A stretch of DNA of 64,000 bases, taken from positions 3,410,001 to 3,474,000 of the forward strand of contig NZ_AP023354.1 in the NCBI RefSeq assembly GCF_018324685.1. Direction: 5' to 3'. The notes under the pieces are model-generated. The model was not told where the DNA came from and searched no databases. It saw only the letters and a program-made list of their open reading frames with translations. The DNA comes from Actinocatenispora sera (lineage in GTDB: Bacteria > Actinomycetota > Actinomycetes > Mycobacteriales > Micromonosporaceae). This document shows positions 26,669-33,972 of the stretch, piece after piece (position 1 is the stretch's first letter; every line of letters begins with the position of its first letter). Made by a program: the position numbers and the translations under genes.

Positions 26669-28174
26669 TCAGGCGGGCCAGTTGCGGGACCGGTCGACGG
26701 CGACCCGCCACAGCCGGTACCCGTCCTCGTCGGTGCGGCCGGACGGGGTGAAGCGGGCGTCGAGTTGCCAGGTCGCGGCGAGTTCGTCGGTCGACGACCA
26801 GACCCCGGTGGCCAGGCCGGCGAGGAACGCGGCGCCCAGCCCGGTGGTCTCGGTGACCCGGGGCCGGCGTACCGGCAGGGCGAGCTGGTCGGCCTGCAGC
26901 TGGCACAGCAGCGAGTTGGCCGAGGCGCCGCCGTCGACGGACAGTTCCGGGATCACCTCGGCGGCCGGCCGGTCGTCGCCGGCCAGCTCGGCGGCCATCA
27001 CCGTCAGCACGTCGCGCACCTCGTACGCGATGGCGGCGAGGGTGGCGCGGGCCAGGTGTGCGCGGGTGGTACCGCGGGTCAGACCGAGGATGGTGCCGCG
27101 CGCGGACGGGTCCCAGTAGGGGGCGCCGAGCCCGGTGAGCGCCGGCACGAACACCACACCGTGGGTGTCCGGCACGGTCGCGGCGAGCCCCTCGATCTCG
27201 GCCGCGGCGCCGATGATGCCCAGCCCGTCGCGCAGCCACTGCACCGCCGCACCGGTGACGAAGATGGAGCCCTCCAGCGCGTACACCGGGCCGTCGCCCA
27301 AATCCCAGGCGATCGTGGTGAGCAGTCCGTGCTCGGACCGTACCGGGGTGTTGCCGGTGTTGGTCAGCACGAACGACCCGGTGCCGTAGGTGCACTTCGT
27401 CGCGCCGGTCTGGTAGCATGCCTGGCCGAACAGCGCCGCCTGCTGGTCGCCGGCGATCCCGGCCACCGGCAGCGTCAGGCCGAGGAACTCGCCCGGGTCG
27501 GTGTGCCCGAGCACCCCGGACGAGCCGACCACCTCCGGCAGCGCGATCTCCGGCACCCCGAACAGCTCGCACAGCTCGCCGGACCAGCCGCCGCCGAACG
27601 TGTCGTACAGCAGGGTGCGGCTGGCGTTGGACACCTCGGTGGCGAGCACCTGCCCGCCGGTCAGCCGGGCCACCAGGTACGCGTCGACGGTGCCGACCAC
27701 GAGCCGCCCCTCGGTGACCCCGCGCCAGGTGTCCGGCTCGTGCCGGGCCAGCCAGGTCAGCTTCGTCGCCGAGAAGTACGGGTCGAGCCGCAGCCCGGTC
27801 AGCTCGGCGACCCGCTCGCCGTGCCCGGCCGCCTCGAACTCGGCGCAGATGTCGGCGGTACGCCGGTCCTGCCAGACGATCGCGCGGCGCGGCGCGCGCA
27901 ACGTGCGCCGGTCCCACAGCACCACGGTCTCGCGCTGGTTGGTGATGCCGATCGCGGTCGGCGCCGGTACGTCCGCGGCGCGCGCGCCGTCGACCGCCTC
28001 CTTGCACGCCGACAGCGTGGCGAGCCAGATCTCCTCCGGCTCGTGCTCCACCCAGCCGGGTCGCGGGAAGTGCTGCGGGAACTCCTGGTAACCGCGTGCG
28101 GCGATGCCGCCGTCGCGGCCCACCACCAGTGCGGTCACCCCGGTGGTACCCGCGTCGATCGCCAGCACACTCAC
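26669..28174 (-). CDS. glpK: Glycerol kinase
   Basis: A 501-aa cytoplasmic kinase that converts glycerol to sn-glycerol 3-phosphate with ATP. The FGGY-family signatures are present: N-terminal phosphate-binding loop VLAIDAGTTGVTALV, substrate segment TNQRETVVLWDRRT, and C-terminal ATP-binding VDGGASANSLLCQLQAD. Length matches the family (about 500). The GTG at 28174 has GAGGAGG upstream. No glpF or glpD is adjacent, which is unusual but not rare. The DUF1028 gene ends 80 nt upstream on the same strand. Confidence 0.95.
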   Translation of the reverse strand: MSVLAIDAGTTGVTALVVGRDGGIAARGYQEFPQHFPRPGWVEHEPEEIWLATLSACKEAVDGARAADVPAPTAIGITNQRETVVLWDRRTLRAPRRAIVWQDRRTADICAEFEAAGHGERVAELTGLRLDPYFSATKLTWLARHEPDTWRGVTEGRLVVGTVDAYLVARLTGGQVLATEVSNASRTLLYDTFGGGWSGELCELFGVPEIALPEVVGSSGVLGHTDPGEFLGLTLPVAGIAGDQQAALFGQACYQTGATKCTYGTGSFVLTNTGNTPVRSEHGLLTTIAWDLGDGPVYALEGSIFVTGAAVQWLRDGLGIIGAAAEIEGLAATVPDTHGVVFVPALTGLGAPYWDPSARGTILGLTRGTTRAHLARATLAAIAYEVRDVLTVMAAELAGDDRPAAEVIPELSVDGGASANSLLCQLQADQLALPVRRPRVTETTGLGAAFLAGLATGVWSSTDELAATWQLDARFTPSGRTDEDGYRLWRVAVDRSRNWPA

Positions 28175-28245
28175 GACTTCCTCCTCGGCCGATCCCTGTC
28201 GATCATGGGGTTGTGTTGTCGGGCAAGCGTTTCCCGGGACCATAG

Positions 28246-28262
28246 CCCCGTGATCAACGGGG
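28246..28262. terminator. Small hairpin at the end of the DUF1028 gene
   Basis: CCCCGT-GATCA-ACGGGG forms a 6-bp stem that includes the TGA stop codon (28254-28256). The loop carries the TGATCA core found in the dispersed palindrome of this window. Confidence 0.45.
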
Positions 28263-29141
28263 TGGGGCGCTCGCGCGGAGCTGGTCCAGGACCAGCGGGT
28301 CGATGCGGCCGGGTGCCAGCCGCAGCTCGTAGTTCTCGATGCCGGCCCACTCGGCGAGCGCGTCGTCCAGCCCACGCTCCGGTTCGCCGGCCGCGGCGTG
28401 GCCGAGGCCGGCGAGCAGCGCGCGTACCTCGTCGGCCAGCGGGCCGGTCAGCGGCAGCAGGCTGGCCGGATCGGCCCGGTCGAAGTAGAGGTGGTGGGCG
28501 GCGAGCAGCCGGTCGAGCTCGGCGACCGGCGCGGGGTGGTCGTCCACCCGCAGGTCGACGGCGAGATGGCTGCCGGTGTCGCCCACGTACGGCACGGTCG
28601 GATCGGCGCCGTAACCCGCGTTGGCCACGGCGACCAGCAGCGCGGCGCTCTGCCGGCCGCGCCGGTCGCCGCCGGCCTCGTCCCCGGCGCGCAGCGCCGC
28701 GAGCAGCCGCTCGGCCAGCGGCCCGGACGAGTCCAGGTACGCCGAGCGCATCGCGTCGACCACGCCCGGCCCGGCGAGGATGTTGCCCTGGATGGCGAAC
28801 CCGTCCCCGGCGGTACCGCCGGCCCAGTCCAGGCAGTGCGCGCCGGTGTAGGTCGCGCCGTCGCCGGTCGGGCCGACCACGCCCAGTTGCCGCTCGTCCC
28901 GCAGCGGGTCGGCGGCGGTGAGCCCGGCGACCACGTCGGCCGCGGCGGTACCCGACCGCAGCAGTGCGAGGCCCTGCGGCCGGTAGGCCAGGTTCGCCAT
29001 CGACTGGGTGGCGAGCGCGCCCGCCACCGGATCGGCCGCCGGCACCGCCGCGCCGACCGCGAGGAACTTGCTGGCCACGGCCACGCCGTAGGCCGGTCGG
29101 CCGGAGCCGTCGGTACCGCGGGCCACGATCGAGAACGTCAT
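28254..29141 (-). CDS. DUF1028 family protein
   Basis: A 295-aa protein of the DUF1028 family, an Ntn-hydrolase-like fold whose members have been suggested as peptidoglycan- or amide-processing enzymes but remain uncharacterised. The family start MTFSIVARG, and AVGAAVPAADPVAGALATQS and GDGFAIQGNILAG in the core, are clear. A C-terminal region (about 200-295) resembles the extra domain seen in longer members. It is followed by glpK on the same strand; the two could be co-transcribed, but the metabolic link is not obvious. Confidence 0.88.
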   Translation of the reverse strand: MTFSIVARGTDGSGRPAYGVAVASKFLAVGAAVPAADPVAGALATQSMANLAYRPQGLALLRSGTAAADVVAGLTAADPLRDERQLGVVGPTGDGATYTGAHCLDWAGGTAGDGFAIQGNILAGPGVVDAMRSAYLDSSGPLAERLLAALRAGDEAGGDRRGRQSAALLVAVANAGYGADPTVPYVGDTGSHLAVDLRVDDHPAPVAELDRLLAAHHLYFDRADPASLLPLTGPLADEVRALLAGLGHAAAGEPERGLDDALAEWAGIENYELRLAPGRIDPLVLDQLRASAPPR

Positions 29142-29281
29142 CGGCCACCTCCGTCGCCGGGTGCCGGGCCGGCACCACTGGTCCTGGTCCGGTGACCTTA
29201 GCGAACGGGTGGCGGCGCCCCCGGTACCCTCCCCAGACCGGTACCGGGCGGCCCGGTGCGGGCGCGACGGGGGAGGGGAAG

Positions 29282-30583
29282 ATGGTGCGACTGCGGCGGG
29301 CGGGGACGCAGCCGGCGGGGGTTTCGACCCTGGAACTGTTCTTCGACCTGGTGTTCGTGTTCACCCTCATGCAGCTGACCGGGCTGCTCGAACACGACCT
29401 GAGCCCGGTCGGCGTGCTGCGGGTGCTGCTGCTGTTCGGCGTGCTGTGGTGGATGTACGGCGCTTTCGCCTGGGTCACCAATGCCGCGGCGCCCACCGAC
29501 CCGGGCCGCCGGGTGCTGCTGGTCGTCGCGATGGCCGGCTTCCTCGTCATGGCGCTGGCGTTGCCGCAGATCACCGGGCCGGGCGGGCTCGCGTTCGGGC
29601 TCGGCTACCTGGTCGTGGTGCTGGTGCACCTGGCGCTGTTCGGGCTGACCGAGGCGTGGCGGGCGATCCTGCGGGTCGCGCCGTTCAACCTGCTGGCCGC
29701 GGTGCTGGTGCTGGCAGCCGGGTTCCTGCCCGGGTCGGTACGGCCGTGGTTGTGGGCGGTGGCGCTGGCGGTGCAGATCGTCACGCCGCACCTGGGCCGG
29801 GTGGTCGGCGGTGACTCGCAGTTCCGGATCGCGCCCGACCACTTCGTCGAGCGGCACGGGCTGCTGCTGATCGTGGCGTTCGGCGAGTCCGTCGTGTCGC
29901 TCGGCAAGGGCGTCGCCGGCCACCCGGTCGATCTGCGGCTGACCGCGACCGCGGTACTGGTGCTGGCGCTGCTCGCGATGCTGTGGTGGGTGTACTTCGG
30001 CGCCGGCGCGGTCGATGCGGCCGTGGCGCGGATGCGGCGCGCCGAGCCCGCGCAGCGTCCCCGGCTCGCCGTCTACGGCTTCTTCTACTCCTACACCCCG
30101 ATGATGCTGGGCATCGTGCTGCTGTCGGCCGGGGTGGCGATCGGTCTCGGGCACGGCCGGCCGAGCTGGCCGGTCGCCGCGGTCACGGCGCTGGGCATCG
30201 CCGGGTACCTGGCCGGCGACGTCTGCTTCCGCCGGGTGCTGTCCGCCGGCCCGGTCGCGGTACGTACCTGCCTCGCCGTGCTGGCGCTCGGTACCGCGCC
30301 GGTCGGCCGGTACGCCGGGGTCGTGGCGCAGCTCGCCGCGCTTGCCGTTCTGGTCGCGGCCGGGCTGGCGGTGGAGGCGGCTCGCGGCCCGGCAGATCCG
30401 TCCCCGGTGGTCGATGGTCGTGGCCCGGTCGACCAGCCCCTGGTGGTCGGTGGTCGTGGCCCGGTCGACCAGCCTCTGGTGGTCGATGGTCGCGGCCCGG
30501 TCGACCAGCCTCTGGTGGTCGAGGGTCGCGGCCCGGAGGGCCCGCCCGCGGCGCCGGACGGGACGGTACCGACGGGCGCGTAG
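29282..30583 (+). CDS. Low-temperature-requirement A (LtrA) family membrane protein
   Basis: A 433-aa integral membrane protein with about 10-11 hydrophobic helices. The family hallmark ELFFDLVFVFTLMQLT is at residues 17-32, and ERHGLLLIVAFGESVVSLG near 195 is the second LtrA block. Function is unknown; the name comes from Listeria growth at low temperature. A G-rich Shine-Dalgarno precedes the ATG at 29282. The C-terminus carries three and a third copies of a 12-residue unit (GRGPVDQPLVVx), not part of the family. The TAG stop forms the first three bases of the next gene's -10 box. Confidence 0.88.
   Translation: MVRLRRAGTQPAGVSTLELFFDLVFVFTLMQLTGLLEHDLSPVGVLRVLLLFGVLWWMYGAFAWVTNAAAPTDPGRRVLLVVAMAGFLVMALALPQITGPGGLAFGLGYLVVVLVHLALFGLTEAWRAILRVAPFNLLAAVLVLAAGFLPGSVRPWLWAVALAVQIVTPHLGRVVGGDSQFRIAPDHFVERHGLLLIVAFGESVVSLGKGVAGHPVDLRLTATAVLVLALLAMLWWVYFGAGAVDAAVARMRRAEPAQRPRLAVYGFFYSYTPMMLGIVLLSAGVAIGLGHGRPSWPVAAVTALGIAGYLAGDVCFRRVLSAGPVAVRTCLAVLALGTAPVGRYAGVVAQLAALAVLVAAGLAVEAARGPADPSPVVDGRGPVDQPLVVGGRGPVDQPLVVDGRGPVDQPLVVEGRGPEGPPAAPDGTVPTGA
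30416..30535. repeat. 36-bp in-frame tandem repeat in the LtrA C-terminus
   Basis: Three full units (30416-30451, 30452-30487, 30488-30523) and a 12-bp partial encode GRGPVDQPLVV followed by Gly, Asp or Glu. The units differ by a few bases. The period keeps the frame, so copy number changes would lengthen or shorten the tail without disrupting the gene. Confidence 0.85.
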
Positions 30584-30586
30584 GGT
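30581..30586 (+). promoter_or_regulatory. Leaderless -10 box overlapping the LtrA stop codon
   Basis: TAGGGT ends 7 nt before the ATG at 30594; its first three bases are the LtrA stop codon. No Shine-Dalgarno is present between the box and the start. Confidence 0.5.
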
Positions 30587-30593
30587 GCCGGGC

Positions 30594-31136
30594 ATGGGGA
30601 CGGAGCGGGTGCACCGGTACTTCGTCGACTGCGAGTTCATCGAGGACGGTCGGACCATCGACCTGGTCTCGGTCGGCGTGGTCGACGAGGACGACCGGGA
30701 GTTCTATGCGGTGTCGACCGAGTTCGACCCGGGCCGGGCCATCGAGTGGGTGCGCCGGCACGTGCTGGACAAGCTGCCGTCGCCGGCGGACAAGGCGTGG
30801 CGTTCGCGCGAGCGGATCCGCGACGACCTGTACGACTACCTGACCGAGCCGCTGCGCGCCGGCCGTGCCGATCGGATCGAGCTGTGGGCCTGGCTCGCCG
30901 CGTACGACCATGTCGCGGTGGCGCAGCTGTGGGGCGCGATGCCGGCGCTGCCGCGCGAGATCCCCCGGTTCACGCACGAGCTCCGGCAGCGCTGGGAGGC
31001 GCTGGGCTGTCCGGAGCTGCCCGGCCACGGCAGCGACCGGCACGACGCGCTGGCCGACGCCCGTCTCGGCCTGGCCCGCTGGCGCGCGATGAACACCCAC
31101 GCCAGCCCCAGCCCGAACCTGGTCCCGCGAAGTTGA
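30594..31136 (+). CDS. Polyadenylate-specific 3'-exoribonuclease (RNase AS-like, Rv2179c family)
   Basis: A 180-aa DEDD-superfamily exonuclease. The first motif is FVDCEF (D12, E14), the second acidic residue is D105 in AAYDHVA, and the third motif has H150 and D155 (RHDALADA). This matches the compact mycobacterial Rv2179c, which degrades the 3' ends of RNA, preferring adenylate tails. The ATG at 30594 follows a TAGGGT box by 7 nt. The gene's stop codon lies within the left arm of a TTGATCAA inverted repeat. Its position before aroG-like and pknL-like genes matches mycobacteria. Confidence 0.88.
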   Translation: MGTERVHRYFVDCEFIEDGRTIDLVSVGVVDEDDREFYAVSTEFDPGRAIEWVRRHVLDKLPSPADKAWRSRERIRDDLYDYLTEPLRAGRADRIELWAWLAAYDHVAVAQLWGAMPALPREIPRFTHELRQRWEALGCPELPGHGSDRHDALADARLGLARWRAMNTHASPSPNLVPRS

Positions 31137-31192
31137 TCAAGGGATCGGTGCGAGTTCTCCGCGGCCGACGTGTCCCGTTCCCTTGATCAACT
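31131..31192. repeat. TTGATCAA inverted-repeat element (62 bp)
   Basis: Perfect 14-bp arms (31131-31144 and 31179-31192) each carry TTGATCAAGGGA or its complement, around a 34-nt centre. The left arm contains the stop codon of the exoribonuclease gene. The same layout, with the two octamers 50 bp apart, recurs at 58931-58992. It may act as a terminator or a protein-binding site. Confidence 0.75.
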
Positions 31193-31398
31193 GCGTGGTC
31201 CCTTGATCGGCGGTCTCGTTGCAGGTCGGCGGGTCTGTCGCTGGCGGGCTTCATCGGCAAGGATGGAACCCGCGACCCGGCGTCGGCGGTGCTCGTTGCC
31301 GTTGCTGTCGGGATGTGTGGCCTCACCTCGACCCTGTGGGTGTCGGCCGATCGGCACTGGATTGCCCCGGTTGTGCCCACATCGGCCGGGGTAGACCC

Positions 31399-31404
31399 TA
31401 GGCT
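31399..31404 (+). promoter_or_regulatory. Probable -10 box upstream of the phosphofructokinase gene
   Basis: TAGGCT, 7 nt before an ATG at 31412. Transcription would start near 31412, about 65 nt before the kinase start codon. Confidence 0.45.
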
Positions 31405-31411
31405 GGCCGGC

Positions 31412-31459
31412 ATGGGGCGGCAACGACGCCGATGCCCCGCGCCACGGCCACGTTGGTGA
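31412..31459 (+). CDS. Possible 15-codon leader peptide
   Basis: An ATG placed 7 nt after a TAGGCT box opens a short frame reading MGRQRRRCPAPRPRW and stopping at 31457-31459, just before the kinase Shine-Dalgarno. If the mRNA begins at 31412 this would be translated without a leader. Arg-rich short frames also arise by chance in such GC-rich DNA, so this is tentative. Confidence 0.25.
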   Translation: MGRQRRRCPAPRPRW

Positions 31460-31476
31460 CGAAGGAGTGAGCGATC

Positions 31477-32502
31477 ATGCGCATCGGCGTACTCACCGGC
31501 GGCGGCGACTGTCCCGGCCTGAACGCCGTGATCCGGGCGGTCGTCCGCAAGGGCACGAAGGTGTACGGGAACGAGTTCCTCGGCTTCCGCGACGGCTGGC
31601 GCGGGCCGCTCGAGAACGCCACCATGCCGCTCGGCGTCGAGCAGGTGCGCGGCATCCTGCCCCGCGGCGGCACCATTCTCGGCTCGTCCCGGACCAACCC
31701 GTACGCGACCGACGACGGTGGCCAACGGATCCGCGACAACCTGGCCGAACTGGGCGTGGACGCGCTGATCGCGATCGGCGGCGAGGACACCCTCGGCGCC
31801 GCCGCGAAGCTGCACTCCGAGGGCCTGCCGGTGGTCGGGGTACCGAAGACCATCGACAACGACCTGGGCGCCACCGACTACACGTTCGGCTTCGACACCG
31901 CGGTCAACATCGCCACCGAGGCGATCGACCGGCTGCACACCACCGCGGAGAGCCACCACCGCACGGTGGTCGTCGAGGTGATGGGCCGGCACGCCGGCTG
32001 GATCGCGCTGCACTCGGGCCTCGCCGGCGGCGCGAACGTCATCCTCACCCCGGAACGCCCGTTCGACCTCGACCAGGTCTGCGAGTACATCGAGGAACGG
32101 TTCCGCTCGCAGTACTCGCCGATCGTCGTGGTCGCCGAGGGTGCGGTGCCGGCGCAGGCGCACGAGGTGACCCAGACCGACCGGCTCGACTCGTTCGGGC
32201 ACGTCCGGCTGGGCGGTATCGGCCAGTGGCTGGCCGACTCGATCGAGCAGCGCACCGGTAAGGAGGCGCGTGCCGTCGTGCTCGGCCACATCCAGCGGGG
32301 TGGCACCCCGACCGCGTACGACCGGGTGTTGGCGACGCGGTTCGGGCTGCACGCGGTGGATGCGGTGCACGACAAGGACTGGGGCCAGATGGTGGCGCTG
32401 CGCGGTACCGACATCGTGCGGGTGCCGCTGGCGGAGGCGACGGCGAAGATCAAGACCGTACCGGCGGCGCGGTACGCCGAGGCCGAGGTCTTCTTCGGCT
32501 GA
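31477..32502 (+). CDS. 6-phosphofructokinase, predicted pyrophosphate-dependent
   Basis: A 341-aa enzyme that phosphorylates fructose 6-phosphate at C1 in glycolysis. The family core is intact: GGGDCPGLN (8-16), PKTIDND (123-129) with catalytic D127, and MGRHAGWIA. Two residues decide the phosphoryl donor. ATP-type enzymes have Gly at positions 104 and 124 (E. coli numbering, which coincides here); this protein has D104 (GGED, 101-104) and K124, the pattern of pyrophosphate-dependent enzymes such as that of Amycolatopsis methanolica. The reaction would then be reversible and ATP-sparing. The ATG has a perfect gaaggag site. Confidence 0.9.
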   Translation: MRIGVLTGGGDCPGLNAVIRAVVRKGTKVYGNEFLGFRDGWRGPLENATMPLGVEQVRGILPRGGTILGSSRTNPYATDDGGQRIRDNLAELGVDALIAIGGEDTLGAAAKLHSEGLPVVGVPKTIDNDLGATDYTFGFDTAVNIATEAIDRLHTTAESHHRTVVVEVMGRHAGWIALHSGLAGGANVILTPERPFDLDQVCEYIEERFRSQYSPIVVVAEGAVPAQAHEVTQTDRLDSFGHVRLGGIGQWLADSIEQRTGKEARAVVLGHIQRGGTPTAYDRVLATRFGLHAVDAVHDKDWGQMVALRGTDIVRVPLAEATAKIKTVPAARYAEAEVFFG

Positions 32503-32609
32503 GTACGCCCGTGAGGTGGGCGTTCCCCGGGCCGGGTGAGGGGTCTGTGCTCGTTGCGGCGCAGCCCCTTGCCCATCCCCCGTCGGGGAGACGGCGAGGC
32601 GGCCGGACG

Positions 32610-32615
32610 TAGGGT
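32610..32615 (+). promoter_or_regulatory. Leaderless -10 box of proC
   Basis: TAGGGT ends 6 nt before the proC ATG. The ggagg that touches the ATG is too close to act as a ribosome-binding site, which supports leaderless initiation. Confidence 0.5.
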
Positions 32616-32621
32616 CGGAGG

Positions 32622-33437
32622 ATGGCAGGGGAGCATACGGTCGCCGTGGTCGGGGCCGGCAAGATGGGTGAGACGCTGCTGTCCGGGCTGCTGCGGGCCG
32701 GGTGGCCGGCGAGCCGGCTGCTCGCGACGGCGCGCCGGCCGGAGCGGGCCGAGGAACTCGCGGTGCGCTACGGCGTGCGGGTGGTCGACAACGACGAGGC
32801 TGCGGCGTCGGCGGACGTGCTGACGATCGCGGTGAAGCCGCAGGACGCGCCGGCGTTGCTGGCCGCGCTCGGCCCGAAGGTGGCCCGCGACGTGGTGGTG
32901 GTGTCGATCTGTGCCGGCCTGCCGACGTCGTTCTTCGAGAAGCACCTTCCCGCCGGTACGCCGGTCATCCGGGTCATGTCGAACACGCCGGCGATGGTCG
33001 ATCAGGCGATGACCGCGATTTCCGGCGGTACCCACGCCACCGCCGAGCAGCTCGCGCTGGCCGAGGAGATGTTCCGGCCGCTGGGGCGCACCATCCGGTT
33101 GCCGGAGTCGCAGCAGGACGCGGTGACCGCGTTGTCGGGCTCCGGCCCGGCGTACATCTACTACCTGGTGGAGGCGATGACCGACGCCGGGATCCTGCTC
33201 GGCCTGCCCCGGCAGGTGGCGTACGAGCTGATCCTGCAGACGGTGATCGGTTCGGCGGCGATGCTGCGCGACTCGGGCGAGCACCCGGTCAAACTGCGTG
33301 AGGCGGTCACCTCGCCGGCGGGTACCACCATCAACGCGATCCGGGAACTCGAGGACCACAAGGTGCGGGCGGCGCTGATCGCGGCGTTGGAGGCGGCCCG
33401 GGACCGGGCCAGGGAAATCGCCGCTGACTACACGTGA
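32622..33437 (+). CDS. proC: Pyrroline-5-carboxylate reductase
   Basis: A 271-aa cytoplasmic enzyme for the last step of proline synthesis, reducing pyrroline-5-carboxylate with NAD(P)H. The Rossmann motif is VVGAGKMGETLL (9-20). The family signature near the C-terminus is ALSGSGPAYIYYLVEAMTDAG, followed by TSPAGTTINAI. Length is normal (about 270). The ATG at 32622 follows a TAGGGT box. It stands alone; the compatible-solute transporter genes begin 0.5 kb downstream, and proline itself is a compatible solute. Confidence 0.96.
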   Translation: MAGEHTVAVVGAGKMGETLLSGLLRAGWPASRLLATARRPERAEELAVRYGVRVVDNDEAAASADVLTIAVKPQDAPALLAALGPKVARDVVVVSICAGLPTSFFEKHLPAGTPVIRVMSNTPAMVDQAMTAISGGTHATAEQLALAEEMFRPLGRTIRLPESQQDAVTALSGSGPAYIYYLVEAMTDAGILLGLPRQVAYELILQTVIGSAAMLRDSGEHPVKLREAVTSPAGTTINAIRELEDHKVRAALIAALEAARDRAREIAADYT

Positions 33438-33972
33438 TCGTGCAACTACCCGCAATCGTCGCAATGCGTGACTATCGCGTCGGGGAGTTCGCGCCGCGAT
33501 TCGGGGCCGCCGGTTGCAATGAGTGAGCGCTTCAGATGGTGAGCCGGGTCCGCCGGTCGGCGGGGCCTGGACGCCGGCGCGAGTGCCGGCCGAGCCTCGG
33601 CGGCGTGCGAACCGCCCGAGAGTATCTGCTGCGAAGATCACATAGATGTAACGGATAGCGGTGGAGTAGCCGGGGGCGGAACCGGGACAATTGACAACCA
33701 ATGCCGGGCTACCGACCACCCGATTTACCGTCGCGTGACATCCTCAGGATGCGAGCCGGCGAGCCTTCGATAGGGTTGGCGCCGTTGGACACGCGCGCCA
33801 CGGCCGTGCACGCGGGTCGATGGTCCGACCGTGGCGCCTGCCGTGCGGCCGTGACCATGCCGGTTCGGAACCCGTTCCGGCCCGCCCCGCGCCTGACATC
33901 GGTTACGCCGTGTAGCCGCCGGCTCCGGCTCGGAGGGTGACGCGGTGCGACCCGACGAGCGAAGAGGAGATC
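33438..33972. other. Long non-coding region between proC and the osmoprotectant operon
   Basis: A 535-bp region with lower GC than its surroundings in 33600-33780 and no supported gene. A TAGGGT box at 33771-33776 is a promoter candidate for the ABC operon, which would then have a leader of about 190 nt. I looked for conserved pieces of the c-di-AMP (ydaO) riboswitch and saw none. Confidence 0.5.

Larger units (their letters stand above)
31193..31476. other. Leader region of the phosphofructokinase gene
   Basis: A 280-bp stretch with no supported gene apart from a possible 15-codon leader ORF. A TAGGCT box (31399-31404) probably drives the kinase gene. The Shine-Dalgarno gaaggag is at 31461-31467. 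Confidence 0.5.

Noticed and set aside
33438-33972. c-di-AMP (ydaO-type) riboswitch before proV
   Set aside because: I looked for its conserved core and did not find it.
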